From Bartonella elizabethae F9251 = ATCC 49927 (GTDB lineage Bacteria; Pseudomonadota; Alphaproteobacteria; Rhizobiales; Rhizobiaceae): a DNA stretch of 64,000 nucleotides. The notes beneath the pieces are model-generated. The model had not been told where the DNA came from. It made no database searches and saw nothing but the letters and a program-made list of their open reading frames with translations. A program made the translations under genes and the position numbers. Shown in pieces: positions 29,833 through 40,565 of the stretch (positions within the stretch are counted from its first letter, which is position 1; each line of letters starts with the position of its first letter). The DNA lies in NCBI RefSeq assembly GCF_000518165.1, contig NZ_JADB01000003.1, forward strand, positions 215,954 to 279,953, given 5' to 3'.

Positions 29833-32229
29833 TCAGAACTTCGTAGAAATACCAAAGTTCAATTGCTGCAAACGATCTCCCTCCTGCTTTGTTATTGGCC
29901 AAGCATAATCAAAACGCAAAGGACCAAACGGAGAATCCCACATCAAGCTCACACCTGCAGATGAACGCCAAGCACTTTTAGTATGGGTAACAGGTGGTTC
30001 ACCCTTAAAAACGGCTTTATAATTATTGCCATAGAGCGTAGCAATATCTGCAAACAAAGCACCGCGCAAACCGAATCCTTCAGGGACAACAGGAATAGGA
30101 AACTGTACTTCAGCCGTCGCATTCATATATGTCGTTCCCCCTAAGAAATAAACTTCACCTTTACTGGAAACCTGTCGTGGACCTATTCCATTGTATTTGA
30201 AACCTCGGAGCATATCCGTATTCGCTTTAAACATATCGAAAATACGAACACCCTCCTTGCCTATTTCGTGGATATAACCACCGCCAAAGGAAAGTAAACC
30301 AACAATATCCCTTTGATCAGAGAGAGTCTTATACATCATCGCCTTACCCGTGGTCTTCAAGAATTTTGCTCTCCCACCAAGTCCGGCATATTCCTGCAGA
30401 AGATGCACGTACCATCCATCATGGGGGTTTCTCATATCATCAATCGTATTATAGGTTAAACCATAACTAATTGATGAACGTTTCCACGGGCTTTGCTTAG
30501 CTGCTTGAACAATCGCACCAGAATATTTCCCATATAATTCTATTATATCACTCTCTTTGTTGAAATCATACTCTCCACCAAAATCATATTCTTCCTGTAC
30601 ATAAGAATAAGCAACATTCGCAGATAATTGATTATTAATAGGCAACGAAAACCGTAGTGATCCCCCTGTCTGCCGTACATCATAGGCTTTATCAGCACGG
30701 TAAGTGCTGCGAAAAACATCAACGCCAGCCGATAAACGATACCCTAGGAAATAAGGATCAACAAATGATAAATTATAATTACGGGATTTTTCTTGCCCTG
30801 CCCCTAACCCCAAACGAATGTACTGACCACGCCCCCCAAGATTACGCTCAGTAACAGAAACTTCAAGCGACATACCAGGGCTTGTTCCCCCCGTTGTATA
30901 ACCTCCAGAAAGAGAGAGATCTCCTGTTGAAGCTTCAACGACATCTATCACCAAAACAACTTGGTCAGATTGCTCAGTGGGAACCATTGAAATATTAACG
31001 GCTTTGAAAAAACCTAAACTTTCTAGACGACGTTTCGCCCGTTGCAATAAAGTTTGATTGTAAGCATCTCCTTCATTTAAATCAAGCTCACGACGAATGA
31101 CGTAATCACGCGTTTTCTCATTGCCACGTATATCAATACGCTGAATATATGCACGTGTACCTTGTTCAATATTGTATAAGATTGAAATCGTATGATTTGC
31201 TAAATTACGATTTCCCCGTGGTTCAACTTTAGCAAAAGCATATCCTGAATCAGCAACCTTATTATTAATAATAGCAACAGACTGTTCAATATCTTCTGCA
31301 CTATAAACATTCCCTGGCTGAGTTTTAAGCTTGCCTTTCACAGATTGAACGTCAATTCCATCAACATCACTTTCAACCTGAATATCACTAATTTTATAGC
31401 GCGGACCTTCATCAAGAACGAAAGAAATTTTATACGTATTGCTTGCAGCATCAAAAGTCGCTTTAGAAGAAACAACACGAAAATCTGCATAACCACGATT
31501 ATAATAAAAGCGCCGTAAAGCCTCTTCATCAGCAGCGAGGCGCTCTTCACTGTAAACATCGCCTCCCAACAACTTCGAAAAAATTCCTGAAGACTTTGTT
31601 GAAATCACATCACGCAACCGGCGGCTCGCAAAGACAGTATTTCCCTTAAACGTGATATCACTAATCTTTGTTTTTTGTCCTTCAACAACATTAAACACCA
31701 CATTAACACGCCCTTTTCCAAGATTAATGGTTTGAACGTTAACAGTGATATTATTACGACCTAGCGTTTTATAAGCTTCACGAATTGTATTAATATCAGC
31801 AGAAAGCTTAGCAGAATTAAAAGGTTCATTTGGCTTTAAAGAAATAAACCGTTTAAGATCTGGGTCTTTAAAAGATTTATTTCCCTGAAATAATATTTGA
31901 TTGACAACCTCATATTCTTTTACGAATACAATCAATTTATCACCTACTTGATTTATTTTAACATCATAAAATAAACCTAACTCGAAAAGATTTTTCACAG
32001 CATGATCAACATCACCACTGGAAATCCCTTGTCCAGCTTTAATACCCATATTGTCACGAATCGCCTGAGAACTTACAAACTTATTCCCACGAACCTCAAT
32101 AGAACGGACTACAGATGCTTGTATTTCTCCAACCGCAGCAATTGACATAAAAACCGTTGCTGGGGCAATCATCCCCATCTTTAACACCAACACAGATGCT
32201 GCATTTAAAAACTTTGAATTCGTAGTCAT
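29833..32229 (-). CDS. bamA: Outer membrane protein assembly factor BamA
   Basis: Central component of the machine that folds beta-barrels into the outer membrane. The 798-residue precursor has a long signal peptide (about 1-38), five POTRA domains (about 40-410; the first opens VVRSIEVRGNKFVS) and a C-terminal 16-strand barrel. The barrel contains the conserved VRGF-like LRGFKYNGIG and ends in the aromatic residue of GISTKF. Full length. Placed between rseP and lpxD, combining protein and lipid A routes to the outer membrane. A 203-base gap before it may hold its own promoter. Confidence 0.96.
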   Translation of the reverse strand: MTTNSKFLNAASVLVLKMGMIAPATVFMSIAAVGEIQASVVRSIEVRGNKFVSSQAIRDNMGIKAGQGISSGDVDHAVKNLFELGLFYDVKINQVGDKLIVFVKEYEVVNQILFQGNKSFKDPDLKRFISLKPNEPFNSAKLSADINTIREAYKTLGRNNITVNVQTINLGKGRVNVVFNVVEGQKTKISDITFKGNTVFASRRLRDVISTKSSGIFSKLLGGDVYSEERLAADEEALRRFYYNRGYADFRVVSSKATFDAASNTYKISFVLDEGPRYKISDIQVESDVDGIDVQSVKGKLKTQPGNVYSAEDIEQSVAIINNKVADSGYAFAKVEPRGNRNLANHTISILYNIEQGTRAYIQRIDIRGNEKTRDYVIRRELDLNEGDAYNQTLLQRAKRRLESLGFFKAVNISMVPTEQSDQVVLVIDVVEASTGDLSLSGGYTTGGTSPGMSLEVSVTERNLGGRGQYIRLGLGAGQEKSRNYNLSFVDPYFLGYRLSAGVDVFRSTYRADKAYDVRQTGGSLRFSLPINNQLSANVAYSYVQEEYDFGGEYDFNKESDIIELYGKYSGAIVQAAKQSPWKRSSISYGLTYNTIDDMRNPHDGWYVHLLQEYAGLGGRAKFLKTTGKAMMYKTLSDQRDIVGLLSFGGGYIHEIGKEGVRIFDMFKANTDMLRGFKYNGIGPRQVSSKGEVYFLGGTTYMNATAEVQFPIPVVPEGFGLRGALFADIATLYGNNYKAVFKGEPPVTHTKSAWRSSAGVSLMWDSPFGPLRFDYAWPITKQEGDRLQQLNFGISTKF

Positions 32230-32432
32230 TGGCTTTTTTACCTTACTCTTGTTCCTTGGACACGATGCCTTAAAAAGCTAACTGCCATAACAACCCTTTT
32301 ACAGCGAGACTTTTCATCCCTTAATTACTCATTATAATGTACGACGCCACAATATTTTGCAGACATGGTAAACAACCTTCAATTTGTTTTTGCTATTATT
32401 ACCCAATTTACAAAGCGTTTTCCATAATTTAA

Positions 32433-33581
32433 TTAGCTAAACCAACAAAAATAATCATTAAAGAAGACAAAAATCATAAAAAGGAGAAGAAGGGAAAAAC
32501 CTAAACGAAAAAAAATTCCCTGAATTTTAGTGGATATTTTTCTCCCAGTAATGACCTCAATGACATGGAATAAAAGATGTCCACCATCAAGCGGTAGAAT
32601 CGGAAAAAGATTAATAAGCCCAACGCTTATTGAAAGAAAAGCGGCCAAATTCAATAAAGAGATAAAACCTGTCTCGCTCACTTTCCAAGCAATTTTTACG
32701 GTTTTAGAAGGCCCACTTAGCCGACAACGATCTTCTTTGCCTCCGATTAAACGACTCATAAAAAGAACAGTTTGAGTGGCAATAAACACCGTACGGTTTA
32801 AAGCTTCTCCTATAGCTGTTACAAAATCATAGCGAATATGTTTTATATAAGTTGGATCTAAACGTGGAGGATTATTTAAATCAACAGGAACACCTACACC
32901 GATCATAGCACTTTGTGTTCGATTCCCAAATCCATCATCTCGCTCAATGACTTTTGGGGTAATGACAGTGGTAAACACATGCCCCATGCGTTCTATTTTA
33001 AACTCTATCGGTTCTCTTCCATGAAAAGCTACATAATTCATCAAATCTTCAAAACTTTCAACCCGTCGACCATCCATTTCAACAAAACGGTCCCCTAATT
33101 CCAAACCGGACTGAATAGCAGGGCTCTCTTTTACCAAAGAACCAACAACGGGTTCAATGGTGAAACGACCAAAAGTGAAGAAAAAAAACGTTAGAATAAC
33201 AATAGTAAAAAGAGCGTTGAAAAAGGGGCCAGCAAAAACAGTTGCTGCTTTTTTCCAAGCATGCGCACCGGCAAACGAACCATCAACAATCGGAGATGAT
33301 GGTGATAATAGCGCCTCATCTTTATCCTCCTCCCCAACAAACTTTACATACCCGCCTAAAGGGATAAGGGCTAAACGCCATTTCGTACCATGCTTATCTA
33401 TGTAACTGGCTATTTGTGGTCCAAATCCAAGGGAAAAAACTAATGCCTTAATACCACACCACCGTCCAATGAGATAATGCCCAAGTTCATGCACAAAAAT
33501 GATAAGCATAATGATAAAAAGAATACTCAAACTTCTTAAAAGAAGATCACCCATAGTGACCATATAATTTAAAAGTCCCAA
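32433..33581 (-). CDS. rseP: Site-2 intramembrane zinc metalloprotease RseP
   Basis: Cleaves anti-sigma factors and leftover signal peptides within the membrane. The zinc site HELGH is at residues 31-35 in the first helix. A PDZ domain lies at about 125-200 (SGLELGDRFVEMDGR). The third metal ligand region is NLFPILPLDGG near residue 320. 382 residues, four helices. The start used is TTG at 33581 because a strong GGGGAGAAG site lies just upstream. Internal ATGs at 33563 and 33554 have none. Starts 15 bases after cdsA. Confidence 0.93.
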   Translation of the reverse strand: MGLLNYMVTMGDLLLRSLSILFIIMLIIFVHELGHYLIGRWCGIKALVFSLGFGPQIASYIDKHGTKWRLALIPLGGYVKFVGEEDKDEALLSPSSPIVDGSFAGAHAWKKAATVFAGPFFNALFTIVILTFFFFTFGRFTIEPVVGSLVKESPAIQSGLELGDRFVEMDGRRVESFEDLMNYVAFHGREPIEFKIERMGHVFTTVITPKVIERDDGFGNRTQSAMIGVGVPVDLNNPPRLDPTYIKHIRYDFVTAIGEALNRTVFIATQTVLFMSRLIGGKEDRCRLSGPSKTVKIAWKVSETGFISLLNLAAFLSISVGLINLFPILPLDGGHLLFHVIEVITGRKISTKIQGIFFRLGFSLLLLFMIFVFFNDYFCWFS

Positions 33582-33596
33582 AATATCTTCTCCCCA

Positions 33597-34424
33597 TTAA
33601 ATCATACTAAAAAGATGAAAAGGTGAATCCATATCAGACATCAATGAACCAATTAAATAAAGAAGACAAGTTGCTCCTACCAATCCATCCATACGATCCA
33701 TAAAACCACCATGTCCAGGCAGTAAAGAACCAGAGTCTTTAACAGAAAACCGTCTTTTAAGCCATGATTGTCCTAAATCACTCAGTTGTGAAACAATTGA
33801 CAAAACAAGTGTAAGGAGTGGCATAAAAAAACTTGCTAAATTTATATCAAAAAATCCAAAAGCCACCCATATACCACCAAAAACACCTACAAATGTACCA
33901 CCAAGTGCTCCTGACCATGTTTTATTAGGAGAAAATTGTGGTGCTAATTTAGGCCCCCCTAATGCACGTCCGATAAAATATCCACCAATATCGGTTCCCC
34001 ACACTATCGTAAATAAGAAAATAACAACTTGAAACCCCAGCATCTCATGATCCCGTAAAAAGCATAAAGCCACAACAGGAAAAGATGCATATAAAAAACC
34101 ACAAAAAACCCAACCACTGTTTTTTATAGATATAATAGCCAACACTGCAGCCAACACGATTAAAACACAAAAAATCAATGAAGCTGATACATTCAACACT
34201 AAAAAAAAGCCAAAGAGAAAATAAAAAATACCTGCTAATATCTTTTGTAAAACACACCACTTCTCTTGAGTAATATTTATCCACTCATAAAGAATAAAAC
34301 TGCCAATACACCATGCAAACAGAAAAAAGGTGGTCCCTCCCAACCATGTTAGATACAAAGCAATAACGCCAAACACAAAAGCCGTTAGAACACGATAAAC
34401 CAAATTAGACAAAACAACATCCAA
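33597..34424 (-). CDS. cdsA: Phosphatidate cytidylyltransferase
   Basis: Makes CDP-diacylglycerol from phosphatidate and CTP, the precursor of all membrane phospholipids. The protein of about 275 residues has eight or so helices and the CdsA signature in its C-terminal third: SDLGQSWLKRRFSVKDSG, then PGHGGFMDRMDG. The start is unclear. No ATG precedes the conserved SNLVYRVLTA segment, and only TTG codons are available (34424 used, another at residue 5), without a good ribosome site. In relatives the gene is coupled to uppS just upstream; here that gene is not seen. Confidence 0.9.
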   Translation of the reverse strand: MDVVLSNLVYRVLTAFVFGVIALYLTWLGGTTFFLFAWCIGSFILYEWINITQEKWCVLQKILAGIFYFLFGFFLVLNVSASLIFCVLIVLAAVLAIISIKNSGWVFCGFLYASFPVVALCFLRDHEMLGFQVVIFLFTIVWGTDIGGYFIGRALGGPKLAPQFSPNKTWSGALGGTFVGVFGGIWVAFGFFDINLASFFMPLLTLVLSIVSQLSDLGQSWLKRRFSVKDSGSLLPGHGGFMDRMDGLVGATCLLYLIGSLMSDMDSPFHLFSMI

Positions 34425-35096
34425 ACAATAAAAATAGAAAATACAAGCTCTAAAATTGATGCAAGAAAAACTTCCCTACCCAGTATTTTTATTTCATACT
34501 TGTGCAAATCTCTCTTATAATTTATCATAAACAGTTAAGTTTACCAAGATAGCGCTTATACGACGAATAATCAATGAAAACAGATCAAAAATCTTCCTTA
34601 TCTAGATTAATCTTAAAATAAACTTTCAAAGATTTTCTTAAACATAAAATGAGAAAGTGGTTATCTGCGCCCTACATAAATTAACACATATAGGTTTGCG
34701 TATAAAAGAGCTACTCTATTAACTCTTCATCATTAAAAATAAATTACGCCCCATAACATCTTCTTGTCCAACCATCCTGCGCAAAGTTTTTTAATGGATG
34801 ATAAGGAGTAAGGCATTATTTTTTCTGCCATATTACCTCAAACCCATCTTAGAATGTTTGAGTCATTCCTCATGAATATTTCTTATCATGCAGTCAAACA
34901 ATGTGCTTAAGTAAAGGGCAAAACTGGTAGATTAAAGAATAAAAGCATCAACTCTTTTCAACAAATCTTCCCCCATCAAGACGATAAAACAGCCAGCTCC
35001 ATCAAACTTGCTATCACAGCGCAGATGACCCTCTGCTCTTATCCATAAAAATAATTGAAACGCTAGAAGTAGAGTATTCTATAGCAAGAAAACGTT
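34425..35096. other. Gene-free gap where uppS is expected
   Basis: These 672 bases between frr and cdsA hold no open frame over 60 codons on either strand. In most alphaproteobacteria the isoprenyl transferase gene uppS (about 250 codons) fills this place. I looked for its MDGNGRWA, ENW and C-terminal WPDF motifs in the - strand frames and found no convincing trace. A short SIIFMDKSRG match near 35045 is no better than chance. It could be a fully decayed uppS or a replaced segment. Confidence 0.55.
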
Positions 35097-35657
35097 TTAA
35101 ACGTGCATAATTTCAGATTCTTTCACGGCTAAAATTTTATCGATATCAGCAATGGTTTCATCTGTGAGCTTTTGAACTTTTTCGGATAGACTGTGGGCTT
35201 CATCTTGTCCAATTTCACCATCTTTTTCTAATTTTTTCAAATTGTCCATACCATCACGACGAACATGACGTGTCGCAACACGCGCTTGCTCCGCGTAGTG
35301 ATGCGCAATTTTTACAAGTTCTTTACGGCGCTCTTCATTCAACTCAGGTAAAGGAATACGTAAATTCGTACCATCAGTTATGGGATTCAAACCAAGACCA
35401 GAATCGCGAATAGCACGCTCGACTGCTCCTACCATTGTTTTATCCCATACAGAAACAAAAAGCATCCGAGGTTCAGGAACAGAAATATTAGCAACCTGAT
35501 TAATGTGCACAACAGAACCATAAGATTCAACGGTTAAAGGTTCTAATAAACTCGCAGATGCCCGTCCCGTCCGTAAACCACCCAACTCATGTTTAAAAGC
35601 CGTAATAGCGCCATCCATGCGACGTTTCAGATCATCCATAATTGATGCAACATTCAT
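35097..35657 (-). CDS. frr: Ribosome recycling factor
   Basis: Splits post-termination ribosomes together with EF-G. The 186-residue protein starts [18 protein letters not shown] at ATG 35657, with AAGGAG about nine bases upstream. A longer frame reaching 35729 overlaps pyrH and lacks a ribosome site. Conserved blocks are [23 protein letters not shown] and the 'R..GMD..KK' helix. Normal length. Follows pyrH by 37 bases. Confidence 0.96.
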   Translation of the reverse strand: MNVASIMDDLKRRMDGAITAFKHELGGLRTGRASASLLEPLTVESYGSVVHINQVANISVPEPRMLFVSVWDKTMVGAVERAIRDSGLGLNPITDGTNLRIPLPELNEERRKELVKIAHHYAEQARVATRHVRRDGMDNLKKLEKDGEIGQDEAHSLSEKVQKLTDETIADIDKILAVKESEIMHV

Positions 35658-35694
35658 ATTTCTGTCTCCTTCAATTGTCCTTTGAAGCTTACTC

Positions 35695-36414
35695 TTATTC
35701 CGATACCATTGTAAAGCGCCCTGTTCCATTCAAGACCTTCGCTAAACCGCCTTTTTCATGAATGGAATACACAATAATCGGTACATTATTCTCACGGGCT
35801 AAAGTGACCGCCGTTGAATCCATAACCGATAATCCCCATTGCAAAATTTCAACATGTGTTAATTGGTCAAAACGCTTAGCTGTAGGGTCTATTTTGGGAT
35901 CGGCTGAATAAATACCATCGACCTGTGTTCCTTTAAGAAGAACATCCGCACCAATTTCTGCTGCACGTAACGTCGCAGCAGAATCAGTGGTAAAAAATGG
36001 ATTGCCCGTACCACCCGCGAAAATAACAACTTTTCCCTGATTCATATAAGCTATTGCTTTACGTTGTGAAAAACTTTCACAAATTTGTGGCATAGCAATC
36101 GCAGAAAGTACAACAGTTTCAACCCCTAATTTTGTCAATGATGTTCGCAATGCTAAAGAATTAATAGCCGTTGCAAGCATTCCCATATGATCACCTGTCA
36201 CGCGATCCCCCCCATGCGAAGCAACAGCAACACCACGAAAAATATTTCCCCCACCGATAACAACTGCGACTTCTATTCCCATTGCGCGCACTTCTGCAAT
36301 ATCAGCGGCAATACGATCGACAACAGAAACATCAATACCAAAACTCTGCCCCCCCATAAGAGCTTCACCAGAAGCCTTTAAAAGAATACGTTTATACGGA
36401 AGTGCTAATGCCAT
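35695..36414 (-). CDS. pyrH: Uridylate kinase
   Basis: Phosphorylates UMP to UDP; hexameric amino-acid-kinase fold. The 239-residue protein starts at ATG 36414 ([21 protein letters not shown]) behind GGGGAG. A longer open frame to 36567 would add 51 unlikely residues. Motifs include [19 protein letters not shown] and [20 protein letters not shown], plus DGIYSADPK. Allosterically controlled by GTP and UTP in other bacteria. Between tsf and frr, the standard order. Confidence 0.96.
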   Translation of the reverse strand: MALALPYKRILLKASGEALMGGQSFGIDVSVVDRIAADIAEVRAMGIEVAVVIGGGNIFRGVAVASHGGDRVTGDHMGMLATAINSLALRTSLTKLGVETVVLSAIAMPQICESFSQRKAIAYMNQGKVVIFAGGTGNPFFTTDSAATLRAAEIGADVLLKGTQVDGIYSADPKIDPTAKRFDQLTHVEILQWGLSVMDSTAVTLARENNVPIIVYSIHEKGGLAKVLNGTGRFTMVSE

Positions 36415-36570
36415 TAAATAATCTCCCCAAAAGCATATTGTCTTTTTGCTTTTGACACCACGAAGGGCACCACTTTTTTCACGTGACGCCCTCACAAAAA
36501 TTATATTGCTTCCATCAGAGACTCTAAAACCAATGGAGATTTTAAATCTCTGATCAAAACTTTGCAATAA

Positions 36571-37494
36571 CTAGCCTTTTGCTGCTGCCGCAACTTCTGC
36601 AGCAAAATCAGACTCTTCTTTTTCTACACCTTCACCAAGTGCAAAACGAACAAAGCCTGTAATTTTTGCTGGAGCACCAATTGATTTCTCAGCGTCCTTT
36701 AAAGCAGCCTCAATAGTCATATCAGGATTCATAACAAAAGCTTGAGAAAGTAAGACAACCTCTTCAAAAAACTTACGCATACGCCCTTCCACCATTTTTT
36801 CAATGATATTTTCAGGTTTTCCAGACTGACGTGCTTGATCTGAAAAAATTGCTTTTTCACGCTCAATGGCACCAGCATCGACATCTTGTGCTGTAAGTGC
36901 TAATGGATTGGTTGCCGCAATATGCATCGCAACTTGCCGTCCAAAAGCAAGAGCTGCTTCTTTATTTCCCGTTGTTTCAATTGCAACCAAAACACCAAGT
37001 TTTCCAAGCCCATCAGCCACACTATTGTGTATATAAGTCGCAACAACACCATTCTCAACAGACAATTTAACAGAACGACGAAACGTCATATTTTCGCCAA
37101 TTGTACCAATTGCATCTTTAATTGCAAGCTCTACTGTCTTTTCAGAGCCTGGATAAAGAGAAACAGAAACAGATTCAACATCACCTGGCGTATCCAAAGC
37201 GGCAGTTGCTACTTTGCGCACAATGTCTTGGAATCCATCATTGCGTGCAACAAAATCTGTTTCAGAATTAATCTCGACCAAAACTGCATGTGAATCTTTT
37301 GATACGACTCCAATTAATCCCTCAGCGGCTGTACGACCCGCCTTTTTATCTGCTTTTGCTATTCCTTTTTTACGAAGCCAATCAACAGCAGCTTCCATAT
37401 TACCATTGGTTTCTGCCAACGCTGCTTTACAGTCCATCATTCCGGCGCCAGATAATTCTCGAAGTTCTTTTACTTGTGCAGCAGTAACGCTCAT
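36571..37494 (-). CDS. tsf: Elongation factor Ts
   Basis: Nucleotide-exchange factor for EF-Tu. The 307 residues begin with the UBA-like domain [19 protein letters not shown] (8-26), then the EF-Tu contact ETDFVARN (78-85). The two alpha/beta subdomains follow, and a helical C-terminal module ends in an Ala-rich tail. Length is normal for alphaproteobacteria. Follows rpsB by about 100 bases, as usual. Its partner EF-Tu is encoded at the right end of this window. Confidence 0.97.
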   Translation of the reverse strand: MSVTAAQVKELRELSGAGMMDCKAALAETNGNMEAAVDWLRKKGIAKADKKAGRTAAEGLIGVVSKDSHAVLVEINSETDFVARNDGFQDIVRKVATAALDTPGDVESVSVSLYPGSEKTVELAIKDAIGTIGENMTFRRSVKLSVENGVVATYIHNSVADGLGKLGVLVAIETTGNKEAALAFGRQVAMHIAATNPLALTAQDVDAGAIEREKAIFSDQARQSGKPENIIEKMVEGRMRKFFEEVVLLSQAFVMNPDMTIEAALKDAEKSIGAPAKITGFVRFALGEGVEKEESDFAAEVAAAAKG

Positions 37495-37596
37495 ATTTGC
37501 CTCTTCATTCTGTAACAGTGAAAGCGTGCAAACTTCCTCTGCACGCCTATAACTTTTTCTTTAGATAATAAAAGTACCTTAATTAGGCGTTTTATA

Positions 37597-38376
37597 TTAC
37601 TCAGAAACTGCCAAAACCGCATTTTCTTCCAAAACAGGCTCCACAGGTGCATCAACTTGAGCACCTAAATCGACACCCATTGCACCTTGCTGGCGTGCAA
37701 TACCATCAAGAGCAGCACGTGCAAAAAGATCACAATAAAGAGAAATCGCACGTGAAGCATCGTCATTCCCTGGTATTGGATGTGTTACATCATCAGGATC
37801 ACAATTAGTATCAATAATAGCAATCACTGGAATGTTTAAACGTTTCGCTTCTTGGAGTGCAATATTTTCTTTATTTGTATCGATAACAAAGATAAGATCT
37901 GGGACAGAACCCATATCTTTAATACCACCAAGCGCACGATTAAGCTTTTCACGATCACGCTCAAGATTTAAACGTTCCTTTTTAGTAAAGCCTTGCGCTT
38001 CAGCAGCAAGAATTTTATCAAGCTTTCGCAAACGATGTATCGAATTGGAAATCGTTTTCCAATTCGTTAGCATACCGCCAAGCCAACGCGCATTAACATA
38101 ATATTGGGCAGAACGATTTGCTGCATCAGCGATAATTTCAGATGCCTGCCGTTTTGTGCCAACAAAGAGAATACGACCTCCACGCGCAACAGTGTCTGAA
38201 ACAAGCTTAAGCGCTTGATGTAAAAGTGGAACGGTCTGAGAAAGATCAATAATATGAATATTATTACGCTGACCATAAATATAGGGAGTCATTTTTGGAT
38301 TCCAGCGATGAGTCTGGTGACCAAAATGAACACCTGCTTCTAAAAGCTGGTGCATAGTAAAATCGGGTAGTGCCAT
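37597..38376 (-). CDS. rpsB: Small ribosomal subunit protein uS2
   Basis: Binds late in 30S assembly and contacts S1. The 259 residues start [20 protein letters not shown], with HRWNPKM, the coiled-coil region around 100-135 ([20 protein letters not shown]) and '[18 protein letters not shown]' near 160-185. GGAAAGGA precedes the ATG. First gene of the translation/envelope operon. The 167 bases upstream probably contain the promoter (TTGAAA, then TATGTT about 16 bases on) and a structured leader, but I cannot define an element. Confidence 0.97.
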   Translation of the reverse strand: MALPDFTMHQLLEAGVHFGHQTHRWNPKMTPYIYGQRNNIHIIDLSQTVPLLHQALKLVSDTVARGGRILFVGTKRQASEIIADAANRSAQYYVNARWLGGMLTNWKTISNSIHRLRKLDKILAAEAQGFTKKERLNLERDREKLNRALGGIKDMGSVPDLIFVIDTNKENIALQEAKRLNIPVIAIIDTNCDPDDVTHPIPGNDDASRAISLYCDLFARAALDGIARQQGAMGVDLGAQVDAPVEPVLEENAVLAVSE

Positions 38377-38543
38377 AAATCTTATCCTTTCCGGTTCAAC
38401 CTCCGCGGAAAAAGCAGGAAAACCTACTACCGGCGGATGCTTACTAGACTTTCCTCACAGATCATCTACAAACACCCAAACTCCGCGTGTGGAATAGCGC
38501 AAACATACTAATATTTGATTCTTTTTCAAGTTATTTTCTTCAA

Positions 38544-39380
38544 TCATTTAATATTTACATTTTTACATTGATCAAGATCTTTTCCAAGTTCAAGAAATTC
38601 AAGACTGTTCAATTTTGCACGCACTGAAAAAGTTCCATAATCTATATGAAGATCACGCATGACACCATTCTCATGTAAGAGAAAACTGCTCTGATAAACT
38701 GGTAAACCATCTTTATTTTCACCATCATCAAAATAAGAGATTGTAACAGGCCAATATTCTTCTTCATCCAATTTTTTCATTTTTTCCGTCTCGCTATCAG
38801 ATAAAAGCGCTTTCTTTTCCCCGATGACGATACTTTCTTTTATAACTTTATCCGCTTTATTTGTCCCATCAAACACAGTAACATTATAAAAATGATCCCC
38901 CGCTTTTGCATGGCGGATAATATTTTTTAGTTGCATCATTGGAAATTCAGCCATTGCAAGCTTATATTCTTTTTCCTTTGGCTTCTTTAAGGTCACTGTA
39001 ATACCATCTCCCGTTCGCTCCGCGACCCCTTCAGCACGATGTGTAACCTCTTCGCCTTCTTGATCGGTAACATTAAAACGAAACGTACGGCTATCTCCTG
39101 TTTCATAACTCGTCGTCTGTTGATCCGTTAAACGGACCGGCATATCTTCAACATGAAGACGGCTAATGAAACGAAAACGTGTGCTATAGCCTTGGCATGC
39201 AGAACCAGTAAGCTCGTAAACCATTCGCCCTGACATCCCAGAAATTGTCATTTCATGAGAAACATTATCGAGCTGAAAATCATAAATTGCTCGATGAGGC
39301 GCAATAAAAATAGGCTCTTCAGCGTTCGCCGTACAGAAAAAAATAATATATAAGATTATTGTAAATAATGCTCTAATCAT
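38544..39380 (-). CDS. eipB: Cell envelope integrity protein EipB (DUF1849)
   Basis: Periplasmic beta-spiral protein described in Brucella, where it supports envelope integrity. The start at ATG 39380 gives a clean signal peptide (MIRALFTIILYIIFFCTANA) followed by EEPIFIAPHRAIYDFQL, the family's N-terminus. GGAAG lies upstream. Two cysteines are present in the mature part: one in GSACQGYSTRF and one near the C-terminus (LDQCKNVNIK). They match the conserved disulfide of EipB. 278 residues. Divergent from the RidA gene. Confidence 0.9.
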   Translation of the reverse strand: MIRALFTIILYIIFFCTANAEEPIFIAPHRAIYDFQLDNVSHEMTISGMSGRMVYELTGSACQGYSTRFRFISRLHVEDMPVRLTDQQTTSYETGDSRTFRFNVTDQEGEEVTHRAEGVAERTGDGITVTLKKPKEKEYKLAMAEFPMMQLKNIIRHAKAGDHFYNVTVFDGTNKADKVIKESIVIGEKKALLSDSETEKMKKLDEEEYWPVTISYFDDGENKDGLPVYQSSFLLHENGVMRDLHIDYGTFSVRAKLNSLEFLELGKDLDQCKNVNIK

Positions 39381-39525
39381 TCCCAACTTCCAAACTTTAT
39401 TCCTGTTCCATAACATCATACAATAAGGCAAAAAAAGCTAATTTCTCAATTAACCACACATTTCCTTCAATAAAAAAATAGGTTATGCAATGATATGTTT
39501 ATAGAATAGTTATGGAGTTTAAATT

Positions 39526-39987
39526 ATGACCAATGTAATTGAAAGAAACTTAAAAAAGTTCGGCATCACTCTTCCTGCAGCAACGCAACCCCTTGCCAAT
39601 TACATCACAACTTCACAAAGTGGCAATCAACTCTTTATTTCTGGACAGCTCCCTCTTACGAATGGAAAACCTATAGCCATCGGTAAAGTTGGTAGCACTG
39701 TGAATACTGAGCAAGCCAAAAAAGCGTCTGAAGCTTGTGCTCTTAATATTCTCGCTCAACTCAAAGCAACTCTGGGTGACCTCAATAGAATAAAACGCGT
39801 GGTAAAAATTACTGTTTTTGTGGCTGTTGATTCCCATTTTACCGATATCCCTTTTGTTGCCAATGGAGCTTCTGATTTATTTGTCAATATTCTTGGTGAA
39901 ATTGGGAAACACGCCCGTTCTGCTATTGGTGTTGCCTCCCTCCCTATGGATGTTCCTGTAGAAGTTGAAGCCATCATAGAAATCTAA
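39526..39987 (+). CDS. RidA family protein
   Basis: RidA-type enzymes deaminate reactive enamine/imine intermediates such as 2-aminoacrylate. The 153-residue protein belongs to the YjgF/YER057c/UK114 superfamily, but to a longer subgroup with an N-terminal extension. SGQLPLTNGKP, the VVKITVFVAVDSHFTD core and RSAIGVASLPMDVPVEVEAI near the C-terminus are typical. The Arg of 'RSAIGV' is the substrate-binding residue of the family. The serine dehydratase encoded at 46777 would generate the intermediate such enzymes remove, a pathway link but not a genetic one. Confidence 0.9.
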   Translation: MTNVIERNLKKFGITLPAATQPLANYITTSQSGNQLFISGQLPLTNGKPIAIGKVGSTVNTEQAKKASEACALNILAQLKATLGDLNRIKRVVKITVFVAVDSHFTDIPFVANGASDLFVNILGEIGKHARSAIGVASLPMDVPVEVEAIIEI

Positions 39988-40120
39988 ATCTTCATTCAAA
40001 GACAGTGCGTTCCTTAAAGATCACTGAAGGTAAAATATTTTTTATCTTATACTCTGATAAACCTTGCACTTTTCCCTTTTGACATTAAAATCCACCCTTA
40101 TAATAAAAGGAAATATTCGT

Positions 40121-40543
40121 ATGAAACAAGCTTATGACAATAACAATATTTTTGCTAAATTAATTCGTAATGAAATCCCTTCTGTTCGCGTTTACGAAGA
40201 TGATGATGTTATTGGATTCATGGATATCATGCCACAAGCACCAGGTCATACACTGGTCATTCCTAAAAAAGGTTCTCGAAATTTACTTGACGCCGATACT
40301 GAAACATTATTTCCTGTTATTAAAGCTGTTCAAAAAATCGCTAATGCTGTCAAAAAAGCCTTTCAAGCTGATGGCATAACGATCATGCAATTTAATGAAG
40401 CGGCTAGTCAACAAAGCGTTTATCATCTCCATTTTCATATTATACCACGTATGGAAGGAATAGAACTTACCCCTCATAATGGAGTGATAACACCTACAGA
40501 AATACTTGAAGAGAATGCCAAAAAAATTCGTGCTGCCCTATGA
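40121..40543 (+). CDS. HIT family nucleotide-binding protein
   Basis: Histidine-triad hydrolase or transferase acting on nucleotide phosphoramidates. The start at ATG 40121, behind AAAAGGA, gives MKQAYDNNNIFAKLIRNEIP, the usual N-terminus. The catalytic triad is HLHFH in QSVYHLHFHIIPRM near residue 105. About 140 residues, normal length. A longer reading frame from 40064 has no ribosome site. Convergent with clpA, 22 bases between stops. Confidence 0.93.
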   Translation: MKQAYDNNNIFAKLIRNEIPSVRVYEDDDVIGFMDIMPQAPGHTLVIPKKGSRNLLDADTETLFPVIKAVQKIANAVKKAFQADGITIMQFNEAASQQSVYHLHFHIIPRMEGIELTPHNGVITPTEILEENAKKIRAAL

Positions 40544-40565
40544 TAAGCCCTTTTGTAGCATATTC

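Noticed and set aside
35030..35060. SIIFMDKSRG as a possible UppS active-site remnant
   Set aside because: Only a loose match to IIMDGNGRW with no further UppS sequence around it; not better than chance.
35658..35729. Longer frr with 24 extra N-terminal residues
   Set aside because: The extension overlaps pyrH and the strong AAGGAG site belongs to ATG 35657, which gives the normal 186-residue protein.
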